Notes under the pieces: model-generated
Told to the model about the DNA's origin: nothing
The model's database searches: none
Seen by the model: the letters and a program-made list of their open reading frames with translations, nothing else
In this document: positions 25,999-35,153 of the stretch, piece by piece
How positions within the stretch are numbered: position 1 is the first letter of the stretch
Layout of the letters: each line of letters opens with the position of its first letter
Position numbers and translations under genes: made by a program
Source of the DNA: Aldehydirespirator sp965116195
Lineage (GTDB): Bacteria > Actinomycetota > Acidimicrobiia > Acidimicrobiales > Aldehydirespiratoraceae
DNA: 64,000 bases
Reading direction: 5' to 3'
Assembly (NCBI GenBank): GCA_965116195.1
Contig: OZ220491.1
Span: 930,001 to 994,000, forward strand

Positions 25999-26072
25999 GC
26001 CGAGCTTGTGACCGTGTAGGGGCTGCGTGTACGAGCATTCCAGCTCGGGCACATGTCGGAGCAGTCTCATGA
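25995..26072 (+). other. Duplicated initiation region encoding a coupled 25-residue mini-ORF
   Basis: ggagcagcctcATGAgc at the end of the radical SAM gene is repeated 74 bp downstream as ggagcagtctcATGAcc at the true TIGR03936 start. The first ATG (25995) opens a 25-codon frame whose TGA overlaps ATG 26069. Confidence 0.78.
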
Positions 26073-27049
26073 CCTGTGTGTCTGACCAGGCCCGTGTTGG
26101 TTCCGAGACAACAAGTGTGCGGATTCGCTTTGCCAAGCACGGCAAGGTCCGGTTCACGTCACATCGTGACGTGGCCCGGATCTGGGAGCGGGCGTTGCGG
26201 CGCGCCGGCCTTCCGGTGGCCTACTCGGCCGGGTTCACGCCACGGCCGAAGCTGTCGTTCGGGCCGGCGTTGTCCACCGGGTACTCTTCTGATGCCGAGT
26301 ACCTCGATGTCTGCTTGGACACTGCCCGATTGGACACTGCTCGATTGGACACTGCTCGATTGGACACTGCTCGATTGGACACTGCCCGATTGGACACTGC
26401 CCGATTGGACACTGCTCGATTGGACACTGCTCGATTGGACACTGCTCGATTGGACAAGGCTCAATTGAGCGCGGCTCAGCTGGACACCACCCAGATGGAA
26501 GCAGCCCAGCTGAGCACCACCCAGGTGGAAGCATCTCAACTGGAGGAGACCTCGGCAGCTGATTTTGATGAGGCCGAGATCGTTGCATCGCTGACCGCAG
26601 CGCTGCCGACGGGCATGACCGTGCTGGCAGCGGCTCACCTGCCACGCGGCGAGCCGTCATTGCAGCAGGCGGTCACAAGTTGTACCTGGCGCATCGACAT
26701 GACCGGTGCCGATCACAAAGGCGTGTCACGAGATGTTGACCAGGCCCTGAGTCAGGACACGCTGTTGATAGAGCGCGAGCGCAAGGGCCGCCGGGCCACG
26801 GAGGACATCCGTGCCGGAGTGCTCGCAGTGGAAGTACGAGAAGACATCACCGACGGCATCCGGCTGGTTGCCGAACTCGGCACGCAGCCCCGCGCGGTGC
26901 GGCCTGCGGAGTTGCTGGCCAGCCTTGATCTGCAGCACACAGAGGTGCGGGTTTGCCGTCTTCACCAATGGATCGCAACCGATGACGGTGGGCGTCGCGA
27001 ACCGCTGACACCCGCCGACGGGTCGGGAGCAGCAGGGCCTCAGCAATGA
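26069..27049 (+). CDS. TIGR03936/DUF2344-family protein with LDTAR pentapeptide insertion
   Basis: 326 residues. The N-terminal VRIRFAKHGKVRFTSHRDVAR and GFTPRPKLSFGPAL are the hallmark of the family that partners with TIGR03960 radical SAM proteins. Residues ~85-130 contain about nine tandem LDTAR pentapeptides followed by diverged LDTTQ/MEAAQ copies. This segment interrupts the family fold where a short loop is expected. ATG 26069 has GGAG 8 nt upstream. Function unknown; a role in RNA or ribosome modification is suggested only by neighbourhood. Confidence 0.87.
   Translation: MTCVSDQARVGSETTSVRIRFAKHGKVRFTSHRDVARIWERALRRAGLPVAYSAGFTPRPKLSFGPALSTGYSSDAEYLDVCLDTARLDTARLDTARLDTARLDTARLDTARLDTARLDTARLDTARLDKAQLSAAQLDTTQMEAAQLSTTQVEASQLEETSAADFDEAEIVASLTAALPTGMTVLAAAHLPRGEPSLQQAVTSCTWRIDMTGADHKGVSRDVDQALSQDTLLIERERKGRRATEDIRAGVLAVEVREDITDGIRLVAELGTQPRAVRPAELLASLDLQHTEVRVCRLHQWIATDDGGRREPLTPADGSGAAGPQQ
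26310..26456. repeat. 15-bp tandem array encoding LDTAR repeats
   Basis: About nine units of the type ttggacactgctcga, differing mainly at one synonymous position (gctcga/gcccga), encode the pentapeptide run in the TIGR03936 protein. Diverged copies continue to about 26540. Confidence 0.95.
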
Positions 27050-27079
27050 CGGCTCGGCTCATCTACACAAAGGATCACA

Positions 27080-28807
27080 ATGACCGACAAACGCGCCGCG
27101 GCGCGCGCCCCAGGCACAGCCGGGGAGGAACAGAAGCCCACTAACCCCAGAGCCGGTGCTCCGGCGACACAGAGACAATCGGTGCCGACACCCGAACCGG
27201 CCAGGGCACCCTCACCCGCCCGGCCACGGACACCAGCAAGGGCGCGCATGCCCAAAGCGGCCCGTAAGCCCCAGATCGGCGACAGCCGCCCTGCACCCCC
27301 CGGCCCGCCACCGACAAATCCGACCGGTCTCGCTCCTGCCGCCAAGCCGGACGGTGCCGCCAAGCCGGAGGGCGAGACCAGGCGAAGGCGGCGACGAGGT
27401 GGACGTGGTGCCGCAAAGTCAGCACAGCCCCAGCCTGTGGAGGCCGTAACCTACGACGAGCCGGTACAGGTTGATGAGAAGAGCCTGCGTGGGCGTAGTG
27501 GCCGAACCCGCAAGGGCCAGGCTCTGGGTCGTTATCTGATGTGTGTGCATGTGGACAAGCGGTCCACACAGATCGCGGTGCTTGAAGGGCGCCGTCTCAT
27601 TGAGTTCAGGGTCTCACATCATTCCGACGAGGCCAGCCAGATTCACGGCAACATCTACCTCGGTCGTGTTCAGAATGTGTTGCCGGGCATGGAGACGGCG
27701 TTCATAGACATCGGCACACCCAAAAATGCCGTGCTCTATCGCGGTGATGTCCAATACGACCCGGATGAGATTGACTCGGAGCGTGCTGACGGCGATCAGT
27801 CCAAACCCCGCATTGAGGAACTCCTGCAGGTCAATCAGAAGGTGCTGTGTCAGGTCACGAAGAACCCGATCGGCGAGAAAGGAGCCAGGCTGACCCAGGA
27901 GGTGTCACTGGCGGGGCGGTTTGTGGTGCTGGTACCGAACACCACGGGATTTGGCATATCCAAGAGACTGCCGGAGAGCGAGCGGCGCAGACTGCGGACG
28001 ATCGTGACACGAGTCCGACCTCCAGAACATGGCTTGATCGTGCGCACTGCGGCCGAGAAGGTGACAGCGGCTGAGATCAGGCGCGATGTCAAACGCCTGT
28101 TGGATCAGTGGAACGACATTCACAAACTCGCCGAGTCCTCGTCTGCACCTGCGTTGGTTTACCGGGAGTCGCAGGCCCCGCTGCGGCTCATCCGTGAAGA
28201 ACTCAACGCCGACTACCGGGGGGTGATCATTGATGATGAGGCTTTGTACTCGCAGGTGTCGGGCTACACCAGGTCAATAGTTGGCATCCTGGGTGATCGG
28301 GTCAAGCACTATGACACGACCAAACAGCGGCTGCCGTTGTTTGAACGCTACTACGTGACCGAGCAACTCAAGAAGGCTCTGGAACCCAAGGTATGGCTCC
28401 CGTCGGGTGGTTCACTCATCATCGAGCACACCGAGGCATTGACCGTGGTTGATGTCAACACGGGCAGGAACGTGGGCACCTCAAACCTTGAGGACACCGT
28501 ACTCGAGAACAATCTGGAGGCCGCTGACGAGGTGGCACGTCAGCTGCGACTCCGCGATATCGGTGGCATCATAGTGGTGGACTTTGTGGATATGGAGCGG
28601 GCAGCCAATCGCAATCAGGTGGCCAAGCAGTTCCGTGAGGCTCTCGCCCGTGACAAGACTCGCACCCAGGTACTGGACATCAGCGGTCTGGGGTTGGTGG
28701 AGATGACCCGCAAGCGCATCGGCCAGGGTCTGTTGGAATCACTGTCAGAGGTCTGCTCTGAGTGTTCAGGTCGGGGATATCGCCTGCAGGAAGACCTTTT
28801 CGATTGA
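27080..28807 (+). CDS. rng: Ribonuclease E/G family endoribonuclease
   Basis: 575 residues. Residues 1-150 are Pro/Ala/Arg-rich and probably disordered. An S1-like domain (NIYLGRVQNVLPGMETAFIDI) follows, then the RNase H/DNase I-like catalytic core with metal-binding Asp458 (TVVDVNTGRN) and Asp501 (IVVDFVDM), and a C-terminal CSECSGRGY. It processes rRNA and mRNA. ATG 27080 has AGGA upstream. Whether it is best called E or G depends on domain comparison I cannot run. Confidence 0.93.
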   Translation: MTDKRAAARAPGTAGEEQKPTNPRAGAPATQRQSVPTPEPARAPSPARPRTPARARMPKAARKPQIGDSRPAPPGPPPTNPTGLAPAAKPDGAAKPEGETRRRRRRGGRGAAKSAQPQPVEAVTYDEPVQVDEKSLRGRSGRTRKGQALGRYLMCVHVDKRSTQIAVLEGRRLIEFRVSHHSDEASQIHGNIYLGRVQNVLPGMETAFIDIGTPKNAVLYRGDVQYDPDEIDSERADGDQSKPRIEELLQVNQKVLCQVTKNPIGEKGARLTQEVSLAGRFVVLVPNTTGFGISKRLPESERRRLRTIVTRVRPPEHGLIVRTAAEKVTAAEIRRDVKRLLDQWNDIHKLAESSSAPALVYRESQAPLRLIREELNADYRGVIIDDEALYSQVSGYTRSIVGILGDRVKHYDTTKQRLPLFERYYVTEQLKKALEPKVWLPSGGSLIIEHTEALTVVDVNTGRNVGTSNLEDTVLENNLEAADEVARQLRLRDIGGIIVVDFVDMERAANRNQVAKQFREALARDKTRTQVLDISGLGLVEMTRKRIGQGLLESLSEVCSECSGRGYRLQEDLFD

Positions 28808-28846
28808 GCCCTGGTGGGTGTTGGTGGTGACTCGTGGTGCTGGCGG

Positions 28847-28852
28847 TATCCT
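28847..28852 (+). promoter_or_regulatory. Possible -10 box for rplU-rpmA
   Basis: TATCCT lies 8 nt upstream of rplU ATG 28861, consistent with a near-leaderless transcript. Confidence 0.4.
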
Positions 28853-28860
28853 GTGCGGCC

Positions 28861-29169
28861 ATGTATGCAGTGGTCAAGACCGGTGGCAAGCAATATCGCG
28901 TGAGCCGGGGTTCTGCGATAGAGATCGAGCGGGTGGGCGAGCCCGGCACGACGGTTTCGCTGCGTCCGGTGCTGGTGGTGGACGGCGACGATGTTCTGGC
29001 CACCGCTGATGCTCTGGTGTCGGCAAGCGTCACAGCCGTCGTGGTGGATGAGCACAAGGCTGCAAAAATTCGCGGCTTCACATACAAGAACAAGAGCAAT
29101 CAGCGTCGTCGCTGGGGCCATCGCCAGACTCTGGCGACCGTTGAGATCACCGAGATCCAGAAAGGCTGA
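28861..29169 (+). CDS. rplU: 50S ribosomal protein L21
   Basis: 102 residues, full length; MYAVVKTGGKQYRVSRG and the C-terminal KKSNQRRRWGHRQ-type segment are characteristic. It binds 23S rRNA. The frame is open upstream to 28834 but homology begins at ATG 28861. rpmA follows after 4 nt. Confidence 0.97.
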   Translation: MYAVVKTGGKQYRVSRGSAIEIERVGEPGTTVSLRPVLVVDGDDVLATADALVSASVTAVVVDEHKAAKIRGFTYKNKSNQRRRWGHRQTLATVEITEIQKG

Positions 29170-29173
29170 ACAG

Positions 29174-29461
29174 ATGTCCAAGACCAAAGGCGGTGGTTCC
29201 ACACGCAATGGCCGCGACTCCCATTCCAAGCGGCTCGGTGTCAAGGTGTACGACGGCGGTCAGGTGTTGGCCGGAGCGATACTCGTGCGCCAGCGGGGCA
29301 CCAGGATCCACCCCGGCACCAATGTGGGCCGTGGCTCCGACGACACGCTCTTTGCCACCGCCGATGGAGTGGTGCGTTACGGCTCCCGTCGTGGGCGCAA
29401 ACTCGTCAGAATCGATCCGGCCAACCAGCAGACCCTCTCGACTGTCTCACCTCAACGGTAA
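29174..29461 (+). CDS. rpmA: 50S ribosomal protein L27
   Basis: 95 residues beginning MSKTKGGGSTRNGRDSHSKR, with GTRIHPGTNVGRGSDDTLFA in the middle, both diagnostic of L27, which reaches toward the peptidyl-transferase centre. ATG 29174 lies 4 nt after rplU. Confidence 0.97.
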   Translation: MSKTKGGGSTRNGRDSHSKRLGVKVYDGGQVLAGAILVRQRGTRIHPGTNVGRGSDDTLFATADGVVRYGSRRGRKLVRIDPANQQTLSTVSPQR

Positions 29462-29583
29462 TCAGCCGCTTCCGACCCCGATGTGCGTTGGGTGGTCGCC
29501 GGGTTTCTCTGACTCATCGGTATGACCCAACCCCTTGTCCATCTGAGCTGCGGAGGTGCTGGCAGGACACCTGTGTTCCGGGT

Positions 29584-30882
29584 ATGACGGCGTTTGCTGA
29601 TGAGTGCAACCTGCATGTCACAGCCGGTGACGGGGGGGCAGGGTGTGTTGCCTTCCGGCGGGAGGCTCACGTCTCCAAGGGTGGCCCGAGTGGTGGTGAC
29701 GGTGGTCGCGGCGGTCACATCTGGCTGGTTGCTGACCGCAACCTGGCCTCGCTGCTGGCGTTTCGCAATCAGCCCCATCTCACCGCTGCCAACGGCAGGC
29801 ACGGCTCCGGTGCCACCCGTCATGGGGCACGTGGGGTGGATCTGGAGGTCAAGGTGCCCGAAGGGACTGTGGTGCTTGATCACAGCGACCGCTCCCAGTT
29901 GGCGGACCTCGCGGTACATGGCACCAGGTGGCGGGCCGCAAGCGGTGGTCAGGGTGGTCGGGGCAATGCCCGATTTTTGTCAAACAGGCGGCGCGCGCCG
30001 GCTTTTGCCGAGCAGGGCGAGTGGGGTGAGGCGCGTTGGCTGCGCCTTGAGCTGAAGCTGTTGGCCGACGTGGCCATAATCGGGTTCCCCAACGTGGGCA
30101 AGTCCTCCTTCATCAGGCGCGTGTCAGCTGCCAAGCCGAAGATTGCTGACTATCCCTTCACCACGCTTGAACCCAACCTGGGTTTGGTTCGGGTTGGTTA
30201 CGACTTCGAGATGGTCCTGGCGGATGTTCCCGGCCTGGTGTCAGGAGCGGCCGACGGCCGGGGGTTGGGTCATCGTTTCCTGCGCCACGCCGAGCGTGCC
30301 AGGGTGCTGCTGGTGCTGGTCGACCTGTCGGAATTCGTCGCCTGTGGTCCGGCTGAGCAGCTGGCCGTGCTGCTGCGTGAGTTGAGCCTGTACAACCCCG
30401 AGTTGGCTGAGCGGCCCAGGCTCGTGGTGGGCAGCCGTGCCGACCTGGCACCCGAGGCGGTGTTCGGGGAGTGTCGGCTGTCATCGACTACAGGCGAAGG
30501 TGTCTCGCAGGTCACAGGCAGGCTTGCGCAGCTCGTCAAGCAGGCTCGCAGTGCCGAGAAGGTGGTGGATGTGCCGGTGCTGCATCAGCCGTTGCCGTCG
30601 CCTGAGGAGGTAGGTGTGCAACGCCAGGACGACAGCTCCTGGATTGTCACGGGCCGAGCCGCGATCCGGGCGGTTGCGCTGAGCGACCTGACTGACCCCG
30701 GCGCATTGGCCTATGCCCAGGACCGGCTCAACAGCCTCGGCGTGGACCGGGCATTGGCGCGTGCCGGGGCCGCCACCGGTGATGCCGTGCGAGTCGGCGA
30801 TCATGTCTTTGAGTACGTTTCAGATGACGAACAAGGCACAGAACATGAGGTCAGCAGCCGTCGCCGCCGTCGCGGGCGATGA
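29584..30882 (+). CDS. obg: Obg-family GTPase
   Basis: 432 residues. The glycine-rich Obg fold (CNLHVTAGDGGAGCVAFRRE), a G domain with GFPNVGKSS (G1) and DVPGLVSGA (G3), and a C-terminal OCT-like domain are visible in order. It assists 50S assembly and stress responses. ATG 29584 matches the family start; the frame is open back to 29488. The end of this gene seeds the 73-bp array downstream. Confidence 0.95.
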   Translation: MTAFADECNLHVTAGDGGAGCVAFRREAHVSKGGPSGGDGGRGGHIWLVADRNLASLLAFRNQPHLTAANGRHGSGATRHGARGVDLEVKVPEGTVVLDHSDRSQLADLAVHGTRWRAASGGQGGRGNARFLSNRRRAPAFAEQGEWGEARWLRLELKLLADVAIIGFPNVGKSSFIRRVSAAKPKIADYPFTTLEPNLGLVRVGYDFEMVLADVPGLVSGAADGRGLGHRFLRHAERARVLLVLVDLSEFVACGPAEQLAVLLRELSLYNPELAERPRLVVGSRADLAPEAVFGECRLSSTTGEGVSQVTGRLAQLVKQARSAEKVVDVPVLHQPLPSPEEVGVQRQDDSSWIVTGRAAIRAVALSDLTDPGALAYAQDRLNSLGVDRALARAGAATGDAVRVGDHVFEYVSDDEQGTEHEVSSRRRRRGR

Positions 30883-30900
30883 GCCTTCAGGGTTGCAGCG

Positions 30901-31338
30901 TGGAGCCTGCAAGATGTCGGCGAGAGCCTCGGCAACCTTGCGTGCGGGCGGTTGAACCTGCAGGCTGGCAGCGTGGAGCCTGCAAGATGTCGGCGAGAGC
31001 CTCGGCAACCTTGCGTGCGGGCGGTTGAACCTGCAGGCTGGCAGCGTGGAGCCTGCAAGATGTCGGCGAGAGCCTCGGCAACCTTGCGTGCGGGCGGTTG
31101 AGCCTTCAGGCTGGCAGCGTGGAGCCTGCAAGATGTCGGCGAGAGCCTCGGCAACCTTGCGTGCAGGCGGTTGAACCTGCAGGCTGGCAGCGTGGAGCCT
31201 GCAAGATGTCGGCGAGAGCCTCGGCAACCTTGCGTGCGGGCGGTTGAACCTGCAGGCTGGCAGCGTGGAGCCTGCAAGATGTCGGCGAGAGCCTCGGCAA
31301 CCTTGCGTGCAGGCGATTGAACCTGCAGGCTGGCAGCG
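30901..31338. repeat. 73-bp tandem array between obg and proB, 6 copies
   Basis: Units begin at 30901, 30974, 31047, 31120, 31193 and 31266. Each includes a variant of the obg 3' end (gggcgatgagccttcagg becoming gggcggttgaacctgcagg). 73 is not a multiple of three. This array fills the whole obg-proB gap. Confidence 0.95.
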
Positions 31339-31368
31339 TGGAGCCTTCCTTTGAGCGGTGACTTGAAC

Positions 31369-32478
31369 ATGAACTCGAACATGGTGGTGGTGGCCAAGAT
31401 CGGTACTTCATCAATCACCAACGAGCAGGGTGTCATTGATCGGGCAGCTGTTGAGAAGTTCTGTGCAGAGGTGGCTCAGCTGCGGTCGTCGGGCCATCAG
31501 GTCGTGGTGGTCACCAGCGGGGCCATTGCTGCCGGTTTGCCCGAACTCGGCTTTGTGCAGGGTCGGCGAACGGTCAACATGGACACGTTGCAGGCTGTGG
31601 CAACGGTCGGTCAGAGCGCCTTGATGGGCATGTACCGTGAGGTCTTCACGGGTCTCGGCATTGTGGCCGGTCAGGTTCTGCTGGTGCCGCTGGACTTTGT
31701 GATTCGCAGACAGTATGTGCATGCTGCGGCCACGCTGCGCAAATTGCTTGAGCTGGGTGTCGTGCCTGTCGTGAACGAGAACGATGCCGTGGCTGACGAA
31801 GAGATCCGCTGGGGTGACAATGACCGTTTGGCTGCTCTGGTGGCCAATCTTGTGCAGGCTGATCTGCTTGTTCTGCTGACCGACACAGCCGGAGTGCTGA
31901 CTGATGATCCCCGTCGGGTCTCGGATGCTTCACTGATAGAGGAGATAGTCGATTTCGACCTGGAGTTGGCTCGACGTGCTGGTGGTGCAGGCAGCGAGCT
32001 CGGCAGTGGGGGCATGGCCTCCAAACTCACCGCCGCCCGCGTTGCCTCGCTGTCAGGTGTGCCCACGGTGATTGCCGACGCGAGCCGTCCCCGTGTGCTG
32101 ATGGACGCTGCCCTGGGTACCACATCTGTGGGTACGTTCGTGCGGGCCGCTGGTCAGAGACTGCCGGCGCGCAAGTTGTGGATCGGGTTTGCGGTTGCAT
32201 CCCAGGGTGAGGTCGAGGTTGACTCCGGAGCGCGGGCTGCTCTTGAGGATGGCAGATCGTTGCTGGCAATCGGCGTCCGTTCGTTGTCAGGTTCTTTCGA
32301 CGCCGGAGCGCCGGTCGAGGTTCGCGAAGCAGGGGGCGCGGTCTTTGCCAAAGGCCTGGTGCGTCACGCCAGCCACGAGCTGTGCGACGCTGTGGGCCGT
32401 CGCCGTGACGAGTTGCCTCCGGGCGCGCCTCACATAGTGATTCATGCCAACGACCTGGTGGTGCTGCCCGGCAACTGA
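31369..32478 (+). CDS. proB: Glutamate 5-kinase
   Basis: About 369 residues. An amino-acid kinase domain (VVAKIGTSSITN, VVVVTSGAIAAG, VVPVVNENDAVA, GSGGMASKL) is followed by a C-terminal PUA domain. It performs the first step of proline synthesis, partnering with ProA at 35154. Candidate starts are TTG 31351, ATG 31369 and ATG 31381, set in a small repeat (gaacatgaactcgaacatg). I use 31369. Confidence 0.95.
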   Translation: MNSNMVVVAKIGTSSITNEQGVIDRAAVEKFCAEVAQLRSSGHQVVVVTSGAIAAGLPELGFVQGRRTVNMDTLQAVATVGQSALMGMYREVFTGLGIVAGQVLLVPLDFVIRRQYVHAAATLRKLLELGVVPVVNENDAVADEEIRWGDNDRLAALVANLVQADLLVLLTDTAGVLTDDPRRVSDASLIEEIVDFDLELARRAGGAGSELGSGGMASKLTAARVASLSGVPTVIADASRPRVLMDAALGTTSVGTFVRAAGQRLPARKLWIGFAVASQGEVEVDSGARAALEDGRSLLAIGVRSLSGSFDAGAPVEVREAGGAVFAKGLVRHASHELCDAVGRRRDELPPGAPHIVIHANDLVVLPGN

Positions 32479-32485
32479 GTTGTCC

Positions 32486-32600
32486 ATACTGTCAGCCTTG
32501 AGTTCTGTCAGCCTTGACTTGTTGTTGATGCTGAGTCCTCAACGATGCTGAGTCCTCAACGATGCTGAGTGCTCAACAATCGTTGAAGCTGAGTTGCCGA
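32486..32600. repeat. Short repeats between convergent proB and pspA
   Basis: gatgctgagtcctcaac recurs three times in 17-bp steps from about 32526, and tgtcagccttga occurs twice before it. caacgat and atcgttg form a 7-bp inverted pair that could fold as a weak bidirectional terminator. Confidence 0.55.
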
Positions 32601-32620
32601 CAACTGTTGATGGATCGCGG

Positions 32621-33358
32621 CTACTTGGTGGACGGCTCGGGGAGTCCCAGTTGAGTTCGCATCTCTGCGAGTCGAAGTTTGGCATCTTGGTTTTTGGCAG
32701 CTTCTTCGATCTCCAACATGCTGACCTCCGGGGTTTCGTCGGCCAGTTCCGCGAGGCCTTTGGCTTTGGCATAGCGGGCCTCGATCTTGTCTCGGATTTC
32801 GTTGAAGGTGGGAAGCTCTGTGCCCACGGCTTCTGACAGTGAGGTCATTGCCTCGTTCATCTGCTCCTGCATGCGAGCCTGGTCAATCTGTCCGAGCAGT
32901 TTCTGACGCTCACGCAGCTTTTCCTGGAGATTCAGAGAATTCTGGGCAACTGCCGCCTTGGCGTCATCAGCAGCCTGGGATGCCTGAAAGTAGAGATCTT
33001 TGAGACTGTCAATCTCGTGTTCAACGGTGATGATACGCCCTGCAATTTGTTCGGCTGCGGCTGTGTAGGACTTGGCCTTGACTCTGTCGGCGGCGGCCTG
33101 TGCCTCCTGTGCCATTGTCAGGGCCCGGCGGGCGTTGACGTTCAGCCGCTCCAACTCGGAGATCACCCGGTTGAGCCGCATCTCGGTCTGTTTCTGGTTG
33201 GCGATCACGTTGGCTGCCTGGTCCTTCAACTGCCGGTGCTGTTCACGAGCTTCGGCGATGGCCTGCTCAAGTTGCACCTTGGGATCGGCTGTCTCCTCCC
33301 AACGCCTCGCCAGACGGGCTGTCAGATACAGCCAGCGACGCTTGATGAGCTTCCACAT
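32621..33358 (-). CDS. pspA: PspA/IM30-family membrane-associated protein
   Basis: 245 residues, almost entirely helical and coiled-coil (DPKVQLEQAIAEAREQHRQL), with an amphipathic N-terminus MWKLIKRRWLYLTARLARRW. Family members form ESCRT-III-like assemblies that stabilise stressed membranes. It stands alone on the minus strand after murJ. Confidence 0.9.
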   Translation of the reverse strand: MWKLIKRRWLYLTARLARRWEETADPKVQLEQAIAEAREQHRQLKDQAANVIANQKQTEMRLNRVISELERLNVNARRALTMAQEAQAAADRVKAKSYTAAAEQIAGRIITVEHEIDSLKDLYFQASQAADDAKAAVAQNSLNLQEKLRERQKLLGQIDQARMQEQMNEAMTSLSEAVGTELPTFNEIRDKIEARYAKAKGLAELADETPEVSMLEIEEAAKNQDAKLRLAEMRTQLGLPEPSTK

Positions 33359-33365
33359 GCACCTG

Positions 33366-33371
33366 ACTCTA
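33366..33371 (-). promoter_or_regulatory. Probable -10 box for leaderless pspA mRNA
   Basis: TAGAGT on the minus strand is followed by 7 nt and ATG 33358; there is no ribosome-binding site. Confidence 0.5.
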
Positions 33372-33396
33372 CTCTGCTGTGCCGAGGTGACGGGAC

Positions 33397-35091
33397 TTAT
33401 GCCTGGTTGGAGGGGCCTTGATTGCGCCAGATCAGCCGCCGGACCGGACCCAACAACAGCTGCGCCTCGCCAACTCCGCTGCGGTGTGCGGCCAACGTGT
33501 ACACAACGGTGGCGCAGGCTGCGACCACGGGCGCTGACAACAGCACGTGCCAGTCCGAAGTGACCATTTTCAACGCTGCAGCAGTCAAGAAGGCCAGCGC
33601 ACCGGCTGGTGCGGTTCGGGCCAGAGCAGCGCGCACAGCCGCAGGTTTCATGACCCGGCGTGACAGCAGGGTGAGTTCGACCCAGGATGCCACAGCTGAC
33701 CCCAGAGCCAGACCAACCGCACCGAGGCGTACCGTTTCGTGCAGCTCGCGTTCGGCGGGTGGCAGAGCCCAGGCGGGCCGTAGCGCCTCAGCGGCACCAA
33801 GCAGGCCGTCAGGGCCCACCATGACCCGGTCAAGGGGGAACATCACGGCGACGGCGATGGCACCGGACAGCATCACACGCAACGCCGCGATGCGCGCTGG
33901 CCCGGCGGTGTCCCCCTGCGCGTAGCAGGCGTTTTGGTGTACCCGGCTCACACCTGTCGCCGGTAGTCCTGTGGCGTAGGCCGCCAGGACAAGCCACACC
34001 AGCACGGTGTCGTCTGATCCGAACTCGCCGCCTTCAAACAGCACTCCCACGGCCAGGTCGCCGGCGGCGGCGTAGAGCGAGGCGGCCAGCATCATCCAGA
34101 AGGCCACCCTTCGTGTGGCTGTTGAGGTGCGCCCGAACCGCGCCTTTGGGTCATCGCTTAGTCTTGACATCTCGGGCAACTCGGCCGCTGCCACGCTCAT
34201 TGCGCACAGGCTCACCGGCAGCATGTACAGAAGCTGCGCCCGGTAGAGCGCAGCAACGGCACCGGTGGCCAGCAGTGATGCCAGCACCAGGTCCAGGTAG
34301 GCGGACACCTGTACCACGCCACGCCCCAGCACGGCAGGTGCAAAACGTCGCCGTACCTCAAGCAGAGCCTGATGACTACGCCGATTACGCCTCCAGCGCA
34401 AAGTGAGCCCTCGCACCAGGCGCAGCGCCACCGGTAGCTGCACCAGCAGTTGGGCCAAGCCACCTCCGGCAACCCCCCAGGCCAGGGCGCGGGCGATGTC
34501 GTCCAGATCAAATGCCAGTATCCAGGCCACCAGCAATGCGCCGACCTGAACCGCGTTCCACAACACCGGCGCGGCGTATGACAAAAAGAACCGACGATGG
34601 CTGTTGAGCACCCCGAGACACCATGCCGACAGCACCGCAAATCCTGCACCCAGCGCGGTGATCCGAACCAGCGTGACAGCCAACTCGAAGCGCTGGTCGC
34701 TCAGTCCGGGAGCAAGCAAAAAGGTGATGGGTCGCGCCGATGTGATGATCACCAGCAACGACACGCCCACCACAGCCGTCAGCGCCGCTGCCACAGCACC
34801 CGCTGTCTCGGTGGGGTCACAGCGGTAGGGGTTCTCCGGGTCGTCGTCAGCCTCCTCGTCGAGGAGTTGGCTGTAGACGGGCACAAAGCTGGCTGACAGC
34901 ACGCCCTCACCCAGAAGGCTCTGCAGCATGTTCGGGATCCGCATCGCCACTGCGAACGCGTCCCCGGCCGGGCTGTTGCCCAGGAGTCGAGCAGCTACGG
35001 TCTCGCGTCCCAGTCCAGCCAGACGGCTGGCGCTGATACCAAGTGCAACCTGTAAAGCGGCAGAAACCCTGCGAGGCTCCTTCGAGGTCAC
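33397..35091 (-). CDS. murJ: MurJ/MviN-type lipid II flippase
   Basis: About 564 residues with some fourteen hydrophobic segments. The N-terminal SRLAGLGRETVAARLLGNSPAGDAFAVAMRIPN and LLGEGVLSASFVPVYSQLL are typical of MurJ, which moves lipid II across the membrane. The longest frame starts at 35178 but would overlap proA on the other strand. GTG 35091 begins at the conserved region and leaves room for the divergent promoters. Confidence 0.9.
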   Translation of the reverse strand: MTSKEPRRVSAALQVALGISASRLAGLGRETVAARLLGNSPAGDAFAVAMRIPNMLQSLLGEGVLSASFVPVYSQLLDEEADDDPENPYRCDPTETAGAVAAALTAVVGVSLLVIITSARPITFLLAPGLSDQRFELAVTLVRITALGAGFAVLSAWCLGVLNSHRRFFLSYAAPVLWNAVQVGALLVAWILAFDLDDIARALAWGVAGGGLAQLLVQLPVALRLVRGLTLRWRRNRRSHQALLEVRRRFAPAVLGRGVVQVSAYLDLVLASLLATGAVAALYRAQLLYMLPVSLCAMSVAAAELPEMSRLSDDPKARFGRTSTATRRVAFWMMLAASLYAAAGDLAVGVLFEGGEFGSDDTVLVWLVLAAYATGLPATGVSRVHQNACYAQGDTAGPARIAALRVMLSGAIAVAVMFPLDRVMVGPDGLLGAAEALRPAWALPPAERELHETVRLGAVGLALGSAVASWVELTLLSRRVMKPAAVRAALARTAPAGALAFLTAAALKMVTSDWHVLLSAPVVAACATVVYTLAAHRSGVGEAQLLLGPVRRLIWRNQGPSNQA

Positions 35092-35141
35092 TGGTGATTC
35101 GAGTCCCTCACGTTGCGGTGAGGCTAGCCGCGCCACGCCGC

Positions 35142-35147
35142 TAGCCT
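35142..35147 (+). promoter_or_regulatory. Probable -10 box for leaderless proA mRNA
   Basis: TAGCCT is followed by 6 nt and ATG 35154. This fixes the proA start upstream of its low-complexity extension. Confidence 0.5.
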
Positions 35148-35153
35148 GAGATG

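Noticed and set aside
30801..31436. Minus-strand frames of 100-210 residues across the obg-proB array
   Set aside because: Repetitive translations of the 73-bp unit in rotating frames, without homology or start signals.
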